A stretch of 6,225 nt of DNA from positions 1-6,225 of the forward strand of contig QNFC01000111.1 of NCBI GenBank assembly GCA_003645395.1, given 5' to 3'. Below the pieces are notes generated by a model. It made no database searches. It was not told where the DNA came from and saw only the letters and a list, made by a program, of their open reading frames with translations. Source of the stretch: Gammaproteobacteria bacterium. GTDB lineage: Bacteria; Pseudomonadota; Gammaproteobacteria; Immundisolibacterales; Immundisolibacteraceae. A program made the translations under genes and the position numbers. Of the stretch, positions 6,151 through 6,225 are shown one piece after another. How positions within the stretch are numbered: position 1 is the stretch's first letter; each line of letters starts with the position of its first letter.

Positions 6151-6225
6151 GTGACTAATTTAATCGGTCTGATTATTCCCGGCTCTCTTGCGTTGATCAT
6201 GTTCGGCATGGGCACCGGCCTGACG
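6151..6225 (+). CDS. Probable bile acid:sodium symporter (BASS/SBF) family protein, N-terminal fragment
   Basis: The frame starts at GTG 6151 and runs off the right edge after 25 codons; the next in-frame stop upstream is at 6094-6096 and there is no other start between, so GTG is favoured. An internal ATG at 6199 is unlikely because it would cut the first helix. The residues read MTNLIGLIIPGSLALIMFGM then GTGLT: a hydrophobic first transmembrane helix ending in the IMFGMGxxLT pattern that I associate with the start of bacterial BASS/SBF (PF01758) inner-membrane transporters, usually followed by LADF. Such proteins carry organic anions with sodium, and real substrates in bacteria vary. The call rests on a short segment, so another multi-pass transporter is possible. 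The gene is on the same strand as apeB but separated from it by a terminator and about 350 bases. Confidence 0.5.
   Translation, partial: MTNLIGLIIPGSLALIMFGMGTGLT

Overview
The window reads as ordinary chromosome of a gammaproteobacterium. The protein families and their close fit to the E. coli PepN type support that, and the composition (GC-rich genes, AT-rich gaps) suits a marine or Cellvibrionales-like lineage. The genus-level placement is only an impression. No mobile element, CRISPR array, RNA gene or defence island is visible, and I do not find a convincing new system.

Layout. Positions 1-461 (+) hold the C-terminal 152 residues of an outer-membrane beta-barrel 'transporter'-type protein whose start lies outside the window. 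Positions 464-507 hold a compact repeat block: a perfect 13-bp tandem duplication followed by an inverted copy. Directly behind it on the minus strand is a decayed type II toxin-antitoxin locus: an intact small antitoxin-like gene (782 to 594) overlapping a frameshifted, 3'-truncated ParE-like toxin remnant (609 to about 508). After a 100-bp gap come two minus-strand genes in a probable operon: a DUF2797 protein (4394 to 3561) followed by pepN, the M1 aminopeptidase N (3528 to 892).

An 83-bp divergent gap separates these from apeB (4478-5794, +), an M18 aminopeptidase with all expected metal ligands. apeB ends in a clear intrinsic terminator. The 356-bp gap that follows holds that terminator, a second strong hairpin, one perfect DnaA-box 9-mer, a 17-bp palindrome and a perfect TATAAT hexamer. 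It leads to the first 25 codons of what is probably a bile acid:sodium symporter (BASS/SBF) family transporter starting at 6151.

How the genes fit together. PepN and ApeB are both cytosolic metallo-aminopeptidases that finish peptide breakdown: PepN is broad, and M18 enzymes of the DNPEP type prefer acidic N-terminal residues. Their divergent arrangement around one short control region suggests shared regulation, which the sequence does not prove. The points most worth following are the decayed toxin-antitoxin pair with its flanking repeats, and the cysteine-rich DUF2797 protein with a GIY-YIG-like segment.
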